Positions 38,927 to 48,405 are shown, counted from the first letter of the stretch. The stretch: DNA of 64,000 nucleotides from Acidobacteriota bacterium (GCA_963169195.1 CAUJDN010000045.1:1-64000), one strand, 5' to 3'. The notes: a model not told the origin generated them from the letters alone. Made by a program: numbers and translations.

Positions 38927-40738
38927 CTACTGCCCCTGCCCGAGCCAGGCCAGCACTCGCGCCTTCTGCTGTTCGGTGGCGTCGGCGCGCAGTTCCAGGC
39001 GCCACGGGCGGCCGGCGTCCGCGCCGAGCGTGACGTCGAGCCGGGTCAGCTTGTCGCGTCGTGCCACGAGCAGCTGCACCTTGTCTCCGGGGCGATACTG
39101 CTCCAGCCTCGCCGCCAGGCCATCCGGGCGCACACGCACATCGTCGATGGCGAGGAGCTCGTCGTCCACGTTCAGCCCGCCGTCGAAGGCCGGTGTGCCT
39201 CGGCGCACGCCGGACACGATGAGGCGGCCGTTGTCGGTGCGGGTGGTCGTGCCGAGGAACGCGCGCGCGGCACGCGGATCCACGGGGCGGAACCGCAGGC
39301 CGTAGTATTCCAGGGCCTCGGTGTAGTCGAGCTCGTCGGTGGTTTCCGCGGCCGTGCGGAAGAATGCCTTCAGGTCGATGCCGGCCGCCTCGGCCATCAC
39401 CAGGTAGAACTGCTCGGGCGTGTAGCCCCTGTCGCCGCCGTAGCGCTGCAGCGCGATGCGCATGCCATCGTCGAGCGACCTGGCGCCTTCGGTGGCGTTC
39501 CGGATCTTCGCGTCCAGCAGGAACGCGATGACCGCGCCCTTCGGGTAGTAGTCGATGGACGTGTTCGGCGTGTTCTCGTCGGGGCGGTACTGCTTGATCC
39601 AGGTGTCGTAGGACGCCATGTTCACCGGCGTGACCAGGCGGCCCGGCCGGGTCTGCACGGCCTCGATCTGGTTGGACAGGCCGTCGAAGTACTCGTCCAG
39701 CGTGGAGAGCCCCGCGCGCCGCACCAGGACGTCGGCGTAGTAGTCGGTGAAGCCCTCGGCCACCCAGAGCGTCTTGACGTAGTTCTCGTTCTCGTAGTCG
39801 AACGGCCCGAGCTCGACCGGGCGCAGGCGCTTCACGTTCCAGTTGTGGAAGTACTCGTGGGCGACGAGCGACAGCCAGTTCATGTAGCTGCGGTGCGTGC
39901 GCGTGGTGAAGCGGTTCGACATGGTGAGAAAGCTGTTCCTGTGCTCGAGTCCGCCGCCGGCGTCCACCACCATGTTGATGAAGTAGTAATGCGGGTACAG
40001 CAGCGGGCCCATCGCCCTGCGTCCGGCCTCGACGATCTTCTGCACATCGGCCGCGGCGCGGTCCGCGTCGAAGAGCGAGGGATCGCCCTCGAGCACCAGC
40101 ACGTGTCTCTTGCCTTCCACGGTGAACTCGCGGGTCACCGGGTTGCCGGCGACGATGGGGCTGTCGACGAGCGTGTCGAAGTCCTCCGCGCGGAAGGCGT
40201 GAGGGCTGCCGGCGATGGGCATCAGGGCCGTCGCGGAGCTCGCCCATCCTGCGGGCAGCTCGAGGCGCACCTCGTGCGGGCGGGGCCCGCGCTCGGCCAG
40301 GGTCAGGAAGGTGGGCGCGCCGTTCAGCATGGCGAAGCCGGCCTCCACCCAGTTGTTGCGGACCGTCATCTCGCGCGAGTAGACGCGGTAGCGCAGCGTG
40401 ACCGAGGAGGCGCCGCCCGTCGTGATGCGCCAGCGGTTCTTGCGCGACTTCTCCACGGCGAGCGGCCTGCCGTCGGCGGTCGCGGTCACGGCCTCGACGT
40501 GCCGCTGGTACTCGCGCACCAGGTAGGACCCCGGCGTCCAGACCGCCATGAACACCTCGATGGAGGGCTGGCGGCCCGTCGGATAGACCGCCTCGACGTC
40601 CACGTAATGCGTCTGCGGCGCCGGGAACCGGAGCGTGTAGCGAATGGGTTCCGACGCCTGTGCGTCGAGTGAATCGGCGGTGGTGAGCATCGCGACGAGA
40701 AGGGCGACGGCAAGCGCGACGAAGGCGGTGCGAGCCAT
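38927..40738 (-). CDS. M61 family aminopeptidase with PDZ domain (first copy)
   Basis: 603 aa with a signal peptide (FVALAVALLVAMLTTADSLDAQ). The N-terminal beta domain (IRYTLRFPAPQTHYVDVEAVYP, FMAVWTPGSYLVREYQRHVE) is that of glycyl aminopeptidases. The zinc motif is SLVAHEYFHNWNVKRLRP with the third ligand in WVAEGFTDYYADVL. A C-terminal PDZ domain (VSGVRRGTPAFDGGLNVDDELLAIDDVRV) binds peptide ends. TACAAT stands 6 nt before the ATG. It is in tandem with a second M61 gene upstream on the same strand, 63 nt away; sequence identity between the two is moderate at the motifs. Confidence 0.9.
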   Translation of the reverse strand: MARTAFVALAVALLVAMLTTADSLDAQASEPIRYTLRFPAPQTHYVDVEAVYPTGRQPSIEVFMAVWTPGSYLVREYQRHVEAVTATADGRPLAVEKSRKNRWRITTGGASSVTLRYRVYSREMTVRNNWVEAGFAMLNGAPTFLTLAERGPRPHEVRLELPAGWASSATALMPIAGSPHAFRAEDFDTLVDSPIVAGNPVTREFTVEGKRHVLVLEGDPSLFDADRAAADVQKIVEAGRRAMGPLLYPHYYFINMVVDAGGGLEHRNSFLTMSNRFTTRTHRSYMNWLSLVAHEYFHNWNVKRLRPVELGPFDYENENYVKTLWVAEGFTDYYADVLVRRAGLSTLDEYFDGLSNQIEAVQTRPGRLVTPVNMASYDTWIKQYRPDENTPNTSIDYYPKGAVIAFLLDAKIRNATEGARSLDDGMRIALQRYGGDRGYTPEQFYLVMAEAAGIDLKAFFRTAAETTDELDYTEALEYYGLRFRPVDPRAARAFLGTTTRTDNGRLIVSGVRRGTPAFDGGLNVDDELLAIDDVRVRPDGLAARLEQYRPGDKVQLLVARRDKLTRLDVTLGADAGRPWRLELRADATEQQKARVLAWLGQGQ

Positions 40739-40744
40739 CAGGGT

Positions 40745-40750
40745 ATTGTA
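40745..40750 (-). promoter_or_regulatory. -10 box (TACAAT) of the first M61 gene
   Basis: Minus-strand TACAAT with 6 nt (ACCCTG) to the ATG at 40738. The same spacing occurs at the DUF1015 gene. Confidence 0.5.
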
Positions 40751-40801
40751 GCGGCGAGCCTGCCGTGGCTTCCTTCGTGTTCGTCGTGTTCCCGTGGACC
40801 G

Positions 40802-42763
40802 CTACTGCGCGCCGAGCCAGGCCGCGCGGAAGCGTTTCTGGTCCGGGGAAGGCGCGCTCCCCGTGCTCTCGACGGGCACGATCTCGACGCGCGGGTCCTC
40901 CTCGAGGGTGATGGCGGTGTCCACCTTCTCGCCGCCGCGACGCACGAAGCGGAGGGCCACCCGGTCCCCGGGCTTGTGCCGGGCCAGGATCTCGTCGACC
41001 TGCCCGTCCCGGACGATGTCCGTGCCGCCCAGGCTCACCACGTAATCGTCCTGCGCGACGCCCGCCTTGTAGAGCGGGGACCCGAACGGAACCAGCGTGG
41101 GGACGCGCGCGCCGCCGGCGCCGGCCTGCAGCCGCACGTCACCCATCCACGCCTTGCCTGCCTGGCGCTGCCGCACGACCAGTCCGGCTCGCGCCATCAG
41201 CTTCGCATAGTCCACCAGCTCGCGGCCCAGGACGTAGCGCTCGAAGAACTGCTCCGCGAACTTCGCGTCGCCCGACACCTCTGCCAGGGTGTCCCGCAGA
41301 TCCTGGATGGTGTAGGTGGCCGGCACGATGCCCGGCGTCTTATCGGCGCTTCGTCCGAACTTCCGCCACAGGGCGCGCATGTAGTCGTCGAGCGTGAGCT
41401 TCCCGTCGGTCCGATCCCGCAGGCTCAGGTCGAGGCCCAGCGCGATGGCCTGCCCGTAGGTGTAGTAGGAGATGAACAGGTTCGGCCACGCCGTGCGATC
41501 GATCGACACGGCCGCGTCCACGAACGGCGCCAGGCGGCTCATCTCCACGGCGGATCGGATCTGCCGACCCGGGCTGAACTGCACCGTGTTGACGACGCCC
41601 GCGAAGCCGCCGAGCAGCGATTCGAGGGGCATCAGGCCCGCACGCTCCAGGATGAGGCCGCCGTAGTAGTTGGTGAATCCCTCACCGAACCAGAGCTCGT
41701 CCGACACGTTGGCGGCCTCGAAGTCGAACGGCTCGATGCGCGTCGCCCGGAGGCGTTCCATGTTCCACGCGTGGAAGAACTCGTGCGACACGGTCCCGAG
41801 CATGCCCAGGCGCTGATCCGGATTCCGCAGCGTCCCACGCCTGGACACCACCGTGCTGTTCCGGTGCTCCATCCCGTCGCCATCCACCCACGGCAGGTAA
41901 TCGGCCAGGAACGTGTAGGTTCCCGTGTCGAATCGCGGCATCTCGCCGAACACCTTCGCCGCCTCGCGCACGATCTTCTCGACGTCGCGCGTGTAGGCGT
42001 CCGCGTCCGCATCGGTCCCGTCGTGGTGGAGCGCGATGCGAACGGTCTGATCGTCCACAGCGAAGGTGCGCAGCGTGAAGTCGCTGAACTCCGCCGGGCT
42101 GTCCAGCAGGTAATGGATGTTGGGCGCGGTGAACACGAGGGAATCCGGCGTCGGGAACAGCTGCGTCGCCACGCGCCACGTCCGGCCCGGCGGCTGCACG
42201 AAGGTGACGCGCGCCGGCCGGTCCATCTGCCCGCGCACGAACATCACCGTCGCCGGCATGTTCATGTGGGCATGCGCGGCGTCCACGCTGAGGTACGTCC
42301 CGTCGGTCCGATCGCCGAACACCTTGTAGGTGATGACCACGGTCCCGTCGTGCCCGGAGACGTTCCACTGGTGCAGGTTCGGCCGCACGGGCGCGAGCGC
42401 GCGCCCGCGGCCATCCGTGATCGACACCTCGAACACGTTCTTCGCGAACTCGTGCAGCGCGTAGCGGCCCGGCGACGTGCGGCTCATGCGGATCTCGGCC
42501 GTGTCCGCCGGGAGCCCGCCAAACCGCGCCTCGACCACCATCCACCGGTGCTCGGGTGTCGGGAACGACAGCCGGTACTCGAACGGCACCGCCTGCGCCC
42601 ACGCGGACGAGGCGCACAGGAGGCAGGCCAGAACCAGGATCCACGCCCGGTTCCTGGGCCTCGCGGCTGTGCCGATGGGTGGGCGGCGCGTCGCACCGCA
42701 GGCGGCCGCCGTTCTCGGCGGCCGTGAGACCGATATCTGTGTCATCTGCGTCATCTGCGTCAT
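40802..42763 (-). CDS. M61 family aminopeptidase with PDZ domain (second copy)
   Basis: The open frame has 653 codons. After a basic stretch the signal peptide is WILVLACLLCASSAWAQ, then the M61 beta domain (FEYRLSFPTPEHRWMVVEARF). The zinc motif is GTVSHEFFHAWNMERLRA with WFGEGFTNYYGGLI as third-ligand region. The PDZ domain holds FGSPLYKAGVAQDDYVVSLGG. The first residues MTQMTQMTQ are coded by the 9-bp repeat downstream of the histidine kinase gene, so the real start is probably later, within the next 35 codons; no ribosome binding site decides it. Likely a periplasmic peptidase like its neighbour. Confidence 0.87.
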   Translation of the reverse strand: MTQMTQMTQISVSRPPRTAAACGATRRPPIGTAARPRNRAWILVLACLLCASSAWAQAVPFEYRLSFPTPEHRWMVVEARFGGLPADTAEIRMSRTSPGRYALHEFAKNVFEVSITDGRGRALAPVRPNLHQWNVSGHDGTVVITYKVFGDRTDGTYLSVDAAHAHMNMPATVMFVRGQMDRPARVTFVQPPGRTWRVATQLFPTPDSLVFTAPNIHYLLDSPAEFSDFTLRTFAVDDQTVRIALHHDGTDADADAYTRDVEKIVREAAKVFGEMPRFDTGTYTFLADYLPWVDGDGMEHRNSTVVSRRGTLRNPDQRLGMLGTVSHEFFHAWNMERLRATRIEPFDFEAANVSDELWFGEGFTNYYGGLILERAGLMPLESLLGGFAGVVNTVQFSPGRQIRSAVEMSRLAPFVDAAVSIDRTAWPNLFISYYTYGQAIALGLDLSLRDRTDGKLTLDDYMRALWRKFGRSADKTPGIVPATYTIQDLRDTLAEVSGDAKFAEQFFERYVLGRELVDYAKLMARAGLVVRQRQAGKAWMGDVRLQAGAGGARVPTLVPFGSPLYKAGVAQDDYVVSLGGTDIVRDGQVDEILARHKPGDRVALRFVRRGGEKVDTAITLEEDPRVEIVPVESTGSAPSPDQKRFRAAWLGAQ

Positions 42764-42790
42764 CTGCGGCTCATCTGCGTCATCTGCGCA
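42741..42790 (-). repeat. 9-bp tandem repeat CGCAGATGA after the histidine kinase gene
   Basis: About five copies of the 9-bp unit (plus-strand TCATCTGCG) lie between the histidine kinase stop and the start of the second M61 gene. They overlap the first codons of the M61 frame, where they read as MTQ repeats. Confidence 0.85.
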
Positions 42791-42800
42791 CGATCTGCGT

Positions 42801-44903
42801 TCAGGTCATGCCCGCTTCGCGTTCCTGGAGCACCTCACGGATCTTACGGGCGAGCTCCATCGGCGTGAACGGCTTCTGGAGGAAGGGCTTCCCCTCGTCC
42901 AGCACTCCCGTTCGGACGATGGCGTCGTCCGTGTAGCCCGACACATACAGGACGCGGCTCGCCGGCCGGAGCGCCAGCAGCGCCTCGGCCATGGCCGTGC
43001 CGCTCATGTCGCCCAGGATGACGTCGCAGATGGCCAGGTCGAAGTGCCGCGTGTCGTCGGTGCCGAGCGCGAGGCCCGCGCGGCCCGACGCCGCCTCGGT
43101 GACGGTGTACCCGAGGCGGGTGAGCAGCTCCCTCGTCAGCCGTCGCACCGAGGCATCGTCCTCGACGAGCAGCACGTGCTCGGTACCGCCAGGGAGCTTC
43201 TGGGCCGACGTGTCCGGTTCGGTGGCCGGCTCCTCCTCGGCGCGCGGGAGCAGCACGCGAAACGTCGAGCCGACCCCCATCTCGCTGCTGACCGTGATGG
43301 TCCCTTCCGCCTGCCGGATGATGCCGTAGGCCGTGGAGAGGCCGAGGCCGGTGCCCTTGCCGGCCTCCTTGGTGGTGAAGTACGGCTCGAAGATCCGTGC
43401 GCGGACGCCCGGCGGCATGCCGGTGCCGGTGTCCGACACGACAAGGCCCACGTAGGCCCCCGGGCGCACGCCGAGCTCCACCGCCTCCGCCTCGTCGACC
43501 GTGACGTCCGCCGTCTCCACCGCCAGGCGGCCGCCCTTCGGCATCGCGTCGCGCGCGTTCACGGCCAGGTTCAACACCACCTGCTCGACCTGGCCCGCGT
43601 CCACCCGGACGAACGGCGACACGGCCCTGGACGAGACGGTGAGCTGGATGTCCTCGCCGATCATCCGCCGGAGCATCGGCTCGACCTTCGAGAGCGCCGT
43701 GCTCAGGTCCAGCACCTTCGCCTTCGCGGTCTCCCGCCGACTGAACGACAGCATCTGGCGCGTGAGCTCCGCCGCGCGCAGCGCCGCGCGTTCGACCTCC
43801 TCGGCGTCGGCGCGGCGCGGATCCCGCGGCTCGAGCGATTCCCTCAGGATGTCGGCGTAGCCGATGATGGCCGTCAGCAGGTTGTTGAAGTCGTGCGCGA
43901 TGCCACCGGCGAGGCGGCCCACCGATTCCATCTTCTGCGCGTGGCGCAGCTGCTCCTCGAGCTGCACGCGCTTCTGGCGGATGTCGTCCCGCTCGGCCTT
44001 CATGGCCGCCAGCAGATGGCCGATAGTCGAGGCGAGCAGCAGGTAGACAGCCGTGACGGTTCGCGCCGCCTCGATGGTGAGGCCCCGGAGCGGCCCCAGG
44101 CCGAACACGGCCAGCGCAATCGCCGCCACGGTCATGAGCGCCAGCACCGCCGACGCGCCGCGCGCGCCGAAGCGGAGCCCCGCCCACGCGATCAGCGGCA
44201 GCGCGAGGAGCGCGACGCCGCCCGGGGGCAGCACGCCGGACGGCAAAAGACCGAACGCCAGCAGCGCGAGGACCAGCAGGCCCAGCAACAAGGCCGTGGC
44301 CTCGATGACGCGAAGCGGACTGTTGGGGACCTGACGCGCTTTGAGCCAGGCGAAGACCAGCGGCACGCACATCGCGATGCCGAGCCAGTCGCGCAGCAGC
44401 CAGAGCAGCCAGCCCCAGGCCAGGTCCGTGGTCGGCAGCGTGCCGAGGGCCCAGGCGGCGGTCGTCCCGATGGTGGCGGCGGCGGCCGCGCCAAGGGGAG
44501 CAGCGACGAGGGACAGCCCCAGGGGGTCGCTGAGGCGCTCGAGCCGGTCATCGAACCGGAGCCGCCGAAGCAGCGGCACCACCAGCAGCGTTTCCCCCAC
44601 CGCCGCGAACCCGCCAGTCAGGGCCACGGGCCAGGGGGCGCGGAGCCCGACGACGACGGCGGCGGCGAGGGAGATGCCCGGCAGGACGCGCGGCCCGAGC
44701 AGCCAGACGGCGGCGACGGCCAGGCCGGAGGCGGGCCAGACCGGCGTGGCACTGGATCCCCCGACGAACCGCGGCAGGAGAACGATTTCGCTGAGGAGTA
44801 CGTAACCGAGCGCGGCAGCGGCGTTCTGCAGGACGAGGTGTGGCGTCGAAGTGGCGGACGACCACGCCTGGAACCGGGTTGCGAGGGGTGAACGCGTGGA
44901 CAC
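42801..44903 (-). CDS. Hybrid histidine kinase with MASE1-like membrane domain and receiver
   Basis: 700 aa from GTG 44903. Residues about 25-300 contain eight or so membrane helices of the MASE1 type ([20 protein letters not shown]). A coiled coil leads to the H-box [18 protein letters not shown] with phospho-acceptor His337. The ATPase domain has [14 protein letters not shown] (N-box), [10 protein letters not shown] (G1) and [13 protein letters not shown] (G2). The C-terminal receiver has [11 protein letters not shown], the phospho-Asp in [12 protein letters not shown], and [13 protein letters not shown]. Such NtrB-like hybrid kinases sense membrane or small-molecule signals; no separate output protein is nearby. 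TACGCT lies 9 nt before the GTG. Confidence 0.92.
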   Translation of the reverse strand: MSTRSPLATRFQAWSSATSTPHLVLQNAAAALGYVLLSEIVLLPRFVGGSSATPVWPASGLAVAAVWLLGPRVLPGISLAAAVVVGLRAPWPVALTGGFAAVGETLLVVPLLRRLRFDDRLERLSDPLGLSLVAAPLGAAAAATIGTTAAWALGTLPTTDLAWGWLLWLLRDWLGIAMCVPLVFAWLKARQVPNSPLRVIEATALLLGLLVLALLAFGLLPSGVLPPGGVALLALPLIAWAGLRFGARGASAVLALMTVAAIALAVFGLGPLRGLTIEAARTVTAVYLLLASTIGHLLAAMKAERDDIRQKRVQLEEQLRHAQKMESVGRLAGGIAHDFNNLLTAIIGYADILRESLEPRDPRRADAEEVERAALRAAELTRQMLSFSRRETAKAKVLDLSTALSKVEPMLRRMIGEDIQLTVSSRAVSPFVRVDAGQVEQVVLNLAVNARDAMPKGGRLAVETADVTVDEAEAVELGVRPGAYVGLVVSDTGTGMPPGVRARIFEPYFTTKEAGKGTGLGLSTAYGIIRQAEGTITVSSEMGVGSTFRVLLPRAEEEPATEPDTSAQKLPGGTEHVLLVEDDASVRRLTRELLTRLGYTVTEAASGRAGLALGTDDTRHFDLAICDVILGDMSGTAMAEALLALRPASRVLYVSGYTDDAIVRTGVLDEGKPFLQKPFTPMELARKIREVLQEREAGMT

Positions 44904-44912
44904 GCCGGAGCA

Positions 44913-44918
44913 AGCGTA
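44913..44918 (-). promoter_or_regulatory. -10-like box (TACGCT) of the histidine kinase gene
   Basis: Minus-strand TACGCT with 9 nt to the GTG at 44903 and no Shine-Dalgarno sequence between. Confidence 0.3.
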
Positions 44919-45065
44919 ACGGTGAGAACGGGATGGCGCAAGCGGGCAGGGAAGCCGCCCTGCGGGCGTCAGCAGGACCCTCTGCTAGACTGGCGCCCGG
45001 TTCGTTCGCCTGCGCCAGGGTCTGGGAGGGCCGTGAGTGGCTCCGAGGCCGCGGCGTCACCAGAC

Positions 45066-48032
45066 ATGAAGTCCCGACTGATCGTCTTCCTGACCCTGGG
45101 GATCCTGTCAATCGCAGGGGGTGCTCCCGATGCCGGCGTCGTGGCGGCCCGCCAGGCCAGGGCGCCTCGCGACTTCCCTGTACTGGTCCTCGTCGACGCG
45201 TCCAATCCCTTCGGTCGCTACTACGTCGAGATCCTCCGAGCCGAAGGGCTCAACCACGTTGCCGTCCTGGATATCTCGCAGGTGACGGCCTCGACGCTCG
45301 AATCGCACGACGTGGTCCTTCTCGGACACATGCCGCTGACCGAGCCCCAGGTCGAGATGCTCACGGAGTGGGTGAGCGCCGGCGGAAACCTGGTCGCGAT
45401 GCGGCCGGACCCCAGGCTGGCGGGGCTGCTTGGGCTCGGCGACCCGACCGCCACGATTTCGGATGGCTATCTGCTCATCGACACGTCGTCCGGGCCAGGA
45501 GTCGGCCTGGTGGCCCAGTCGATCCAGTTCCACGGCTCCGCCGACTGTCTGCCTCTCCGAGGAGCGCGAGCCATTGCCACCCTGTACCTCGGCACCAGCC
45601 TCGCGTCGTTGTGCCCGGCCGTGACGCTGATGCCCGTGGGTACGGACGGAGGCCACGCGGCGGCCTTTGCCTTCGACCTCGCCCGCTCGATTGTCTACAC
45701 GCGCCAGGGGAATCCAGCATGGTCGGGCCAGGAGCGGGACGGCATCCCCCCGATCCGATCGGATGACCTGTTCGTCGGACGTTCAGACACTCATCCGGCC
45801 GCCGACTGGCTGGACACGGGCCGGATCGCCATCCCGGGGGCCGACGAGCAGCAGCGCCTGCTGGCCAACATGATCATCACGATGAGCCTGGGCCGAACGC
45901 CCCTGCCGCGGTTCTGGTACTTCCCCCGAGGCCACAAGGCCGTCGTCGTCATGACGGGTGACGACCATGGTGTTGGAGCGACGGCGGGCCGGTTCGACGA
46001 TTACAGGGCGAAGAGCCCGGCCGACTGCTCGGTGGCAGACTGGGAGTGCGTTCGCAGCACGTCGTTCATCTACCCGAGTACCCCGCTGACCGACGCACAG
46101 GCCGCCGCGTACACAGCCGATGGTTTCGAAGTGGCGCTGCACGTCAACACGGGCTGCCTGGACTGGACCGCGGACTCGCTCGAAACCAGCTACGCCGACC
46201 AGATCGCCTCGTGGACGTCCCGCTTCCCGAGCCTGCCTGCTCCCGCAACCAGCCGCACGCACTGCGTGGTGTGGAGCGACTACACGACCCAGGCGGAGGT
46301 CGAGTTGAGGCACGGGATCCGCCTCGATACGAACTACTACCACTACCCGGCGGCCTGGGTTGCCGATCGGCCCGGCTTCTTCACCGGGTCCGGCATGCCC
46401 ATGCGCTTTGCCCGCGCCGACGGCACGACCGTCGACGTCTACCAGGCGGCCACGCAGATGACCGACGAGTCCGGCCAGTCGTACCCCGCCACCGTGGAGG
46501 CGCTGCTGGACCTCGCCCTGGGCCCGGAGGGCTACTACGGCGTGTTCACCGCGAACATCCACACGGACCAGGCCGCCTCGGCCGCATCGGACGCGATCAT
46601 CGCCGCGGCGCGGGCGCGAGGAGTGCCCGTGGTATCGGCCCGCCAGATGCTGACCTGGCTCGACGAGCGGGACGGCTCGTCGTTCAGGGCCCTGTCGATG
46701 CGCGGGAGCACGCTGAGCTTTTCCGTGGTGTCACCTGCGGGGAGATCCCGGTCGACGGCGGGGCGTCTTCAGGCCCTGCTGCCCATCGAGGCGGTGGCGG
46801 GCACCTTGTCCGGCCTCACTTTCCGCGGCCGACCCCTAGCCTACGCGACGCAGACGATCAAGGGCATCACCTATGCCGCGTTCGGAGCCAGCCCTGGTGA
46901 CTACACGGCCACCTATGCGGCTGGCGCCCATGCGCTGCCCGGAACCTCGGCCCTCGAGCCCGCGACCGTGATTCCTGGTGGAGAGGCCTTCACGCTCCGG
47001 GTGACCGGGAGCGGCTTCGTGCCAGGCTCGGTGGTCAGATGGAACGGCGCCGACCGGCCGACGACGTTCGCATCGACCGGCCGCCTCGACGCGGAGATTC
47101 CGGCATCCGACGTCGCCACGGGCGCGTCGGTCGCGATCACGGTCTTCAGTCCGCGTCCCGGCGGTGGCGTCTCGAATGCCCTGACGCTCCGCGTCGCGAA
47201 TCCGCTGCCGGCGATTGCGCGGCTCGACCCCGATGGCGTTGCCGAGGGGAGCGGCGACATCCGACTGGCCATCGACGGCGCCGGCTTCGTGCCCGGCAGC
47301 GTTGCACGCTGGAACGGTGAGGACCGTCCAACGGAGTACGTCTCTTCGCGGGCGCTCGCGGCGCGGATTGGCGCATCGGACCTCGCGACCGCAGGCACCG
47401 CCCGGATTGCCGTGCACAACGCCCCGCCTGGCGGCGGCTCGTCGGCGCCGGTCGACTTCGCCGTGCGCTCGCCGAAGGCCCTGCTCGTGGACGACTTCTC
47501 GAGCCCGCTGGCCGACGGGTGGGCGGTTTCCCCGTTCTCGCCGTTGCGCCGCGCCAGTGGCTGGAGCGTGGTCAACCACGTGTATCGCTACGATGGCGGC
47601 GGCCACACCCAGTCGGCTCGCGGTGACGTGAGTTGGAGCGACTATGCGTTCGAGGTGGGCGTGCGCCTGACCGCGCTCGAGGGCTATCCCGGGGGCATCC
47701 GCGGCAGGTTCAATCCGATGACCGGTGCCGGCTATGCGGTCTGGCAGTACCCGGCCAGCGGTCGGATCGTGCTCTACCGCGTCCCCCGCTGGAGCATCGA
47801 CGATGCGGGCCGGACGGAGCTTGGAGCGGCCGAGAAGGTCGCGTTCGACACCGGGTTCCACCGGCTGAGGCTCGTGTTTCGAGGCGCGTCGATCTCGGTG
47901 TATCGAGACGGGAAGCTGATCATCAGCGCAACCGACGAGACGTATGCGACTGGCCTGGTCGCGTTCGACGTCAGCAACCAGGTTGTGGAGTTCGACAACG
48001 TGCTGGTCACGGATCTGCGTTCCCGGAACTAG
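45066..48032 (+). CDS. Large secreted multidomain protein with deacetylase-like and TIG-like domains
   Basis: 988 aa. The signal peptide is LIVFLTLGILSIAGGAPDAGVVA. Residues about 40-200 form a Rossmann-like domain (FPVLVLVDASNPFGRYYVEIL, VLLGHMPLTEPQVEMLTEWV) like that of ThuA/amidotransferase-like proteins. A deacetylase-like barrel follows (AVVVMTGDDHGVG, ADGFEVALHVNTGC); the DDHG may be a metal Asp-Asp-His site. Two TIG/IPT-like Ig domains repeat the phrase GSGFVPGSVVRWNGADRPT and GAGFVPGSVARWNGEDRPT. The end is a concanavalin-like sandwich (LVDDFSSPLADGWAV to VEFDNVLVTDLR). GTG 45033 is an alternative start. A role in surface glycan handling is inferred. Confidence 0.75.
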   Translation: MKSRLIVFLTLGILSIAGGAPDAGVVAARQARAPRDFPVLVLVDASNPFGRYYVEILRAEGLNHVAVLDISQVTASTLESHDVVLLGHMPLTEPQVEMLTEWVSAGGNLVAMRPDPRLAGLLGLGDPTATISDGYLLIDTSSGPGVGLVAQSIQFHGSADCLPLRGARAIATLYLGTSLASLCPAVTLMPVGTDGGHAAAFAFDLARSIVYTRQGNPAWSGQERDGIPPIRSDDLFVGRSDTHPAADWLDTGRIAIPGADEQQRLLANMIITMSLGRTPLPRFWYFPRGHKAVVVMTGDDHGVGATAGRFDDYRAKSPADCSVADWECVRSTSFIYPSTPLTDAQAAAYTADGFEVALHVNTGCLDWTADSLETSYADQIASWTSRFPSLPAPATSRTHCVVWSDYTTQAEVELRHGIRLDTNYYHYPAAWVADRPGFFTGSGMPMRFARADGTTVDVYQAATQMTDESGQSYPATVEALLDLALGPEGYYGVFTANIHTDQAASAASDAIIAAARARGVPVVSARQMLTWLDERDGSSFRALSMRGSTLSFSVVSPAGRSRSTAGRLQALLPIEAVAGTLSGLTFRGRPLAYATQTIKGITYAAFGASPGDYTATYAAGAHALPGTSALEPATVIPGGEAFTLRVTGSGFVPGSVVRWNGADRPTTFASTGRLDAEIPASDVATGASVAITVFSPRPGGGVSNALTLRVANPLPAIARLDPDGVAEGSGDIRLAIDGAGFVPGSVARWNGEDRPTEYVSSRALAARIGASDLATAGTARIAVHNAPPGGGSSAPVDFAVRSPKALLVDDFSSPLADGWAVSPFSPLRRASGWSVVNHVYRYDGGGHTQSARGDVSWSDYAFEVGVRLTALEGYPGGIRGRFNPMTGAGYAVWQYPASGRIVLYRVPRWSIDDAGRTELGAAEKVAFDTGFHRLRLVFRGASISVYRDGKLIISATDETYATGLVAFDVSNQVVEFDNVLVTDLRSRN

Positions 48033-48165
48033 GCGGCGCGCGCGGCGGCCTGGGGGCGTCGGGCGGGAGCGGCGCGGGGGGGAGCGGCCCCCCATCGCGG
48101 CGTGCGAGCATGCGGTGCGGCGACTGGAGGCGCCCGAGCCGTCGGGACCGTGTGGAGCGACGGGG

Positions 48166-48260
48166 TGGCGGTGAGGGAGGGATTCGAACCCTCGGTAGGA
48201 CTTTAAAGGCCCTACAACGGTTTAGCAAACCGCCGCCTTCAGCCTCTCGGCCACCTCACC
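48166..48260 (-). tRNA. tRNA-Ser (anticodon GCU)
   Basis: A class II tRNA on the minus strand, 5' end at 48260. The acceptor GGTGAGG pairs with CCTCACC, the anticodon loop is in GGTTTGCTAAACC (anticodon at 48226-48224), a long variable arm follows, and the T loop is GGTTCGAATCC. Discriminator G and an encoded CCA are at 48169-48166. Accessory DNA begins just beyond its 5' end. Confidence 0.97.
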
Positions 48261-48261
48261 G

Positions 48262-48405
48262 TGTCGAAAACGCTAGGAAATCTGACGATTTCCGTCGAAC
48301 TGCTCAGCTGCTGACCGCTGACTGTGCCCAAAACTGTGCCCAGACTGGGCAAAAGGGCGACCGCCGGATGCACATTCGCTGGCTGACATTATAGCGGTCT
48401 AAGGC
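48262..48405 (-). pseudogene. C-terminal stub of a tyrosine integrase
   Basis: Reading towards the tRNA, ALDRYNVSQR matches the DRYNIVS catalytic-Tyr region of integrases. After one frame change the tail SLGTVLGTVSGQQLS follows, the kind of GTV repeat tail seen on many integrases. That second frame runs on into the 5' end of tRNA-Ser and stops at 48239. The Arg and His motifs are missing. A 7-bp hairpin with loop TGAC (48276-48293) lies inside. This and the rest of the 48261-48592 gap hold nothing else I can identify. Confidence 0.4.

Noticed and set aside
48166-48260. Attachment site of the 52-63 kb element at the tRNA-Ser 3' end
   Set aside because: The element lies on the 5' side of this minus-strand tRNA, and I found no copy of the tRNA 3' end elsewhere in the window.
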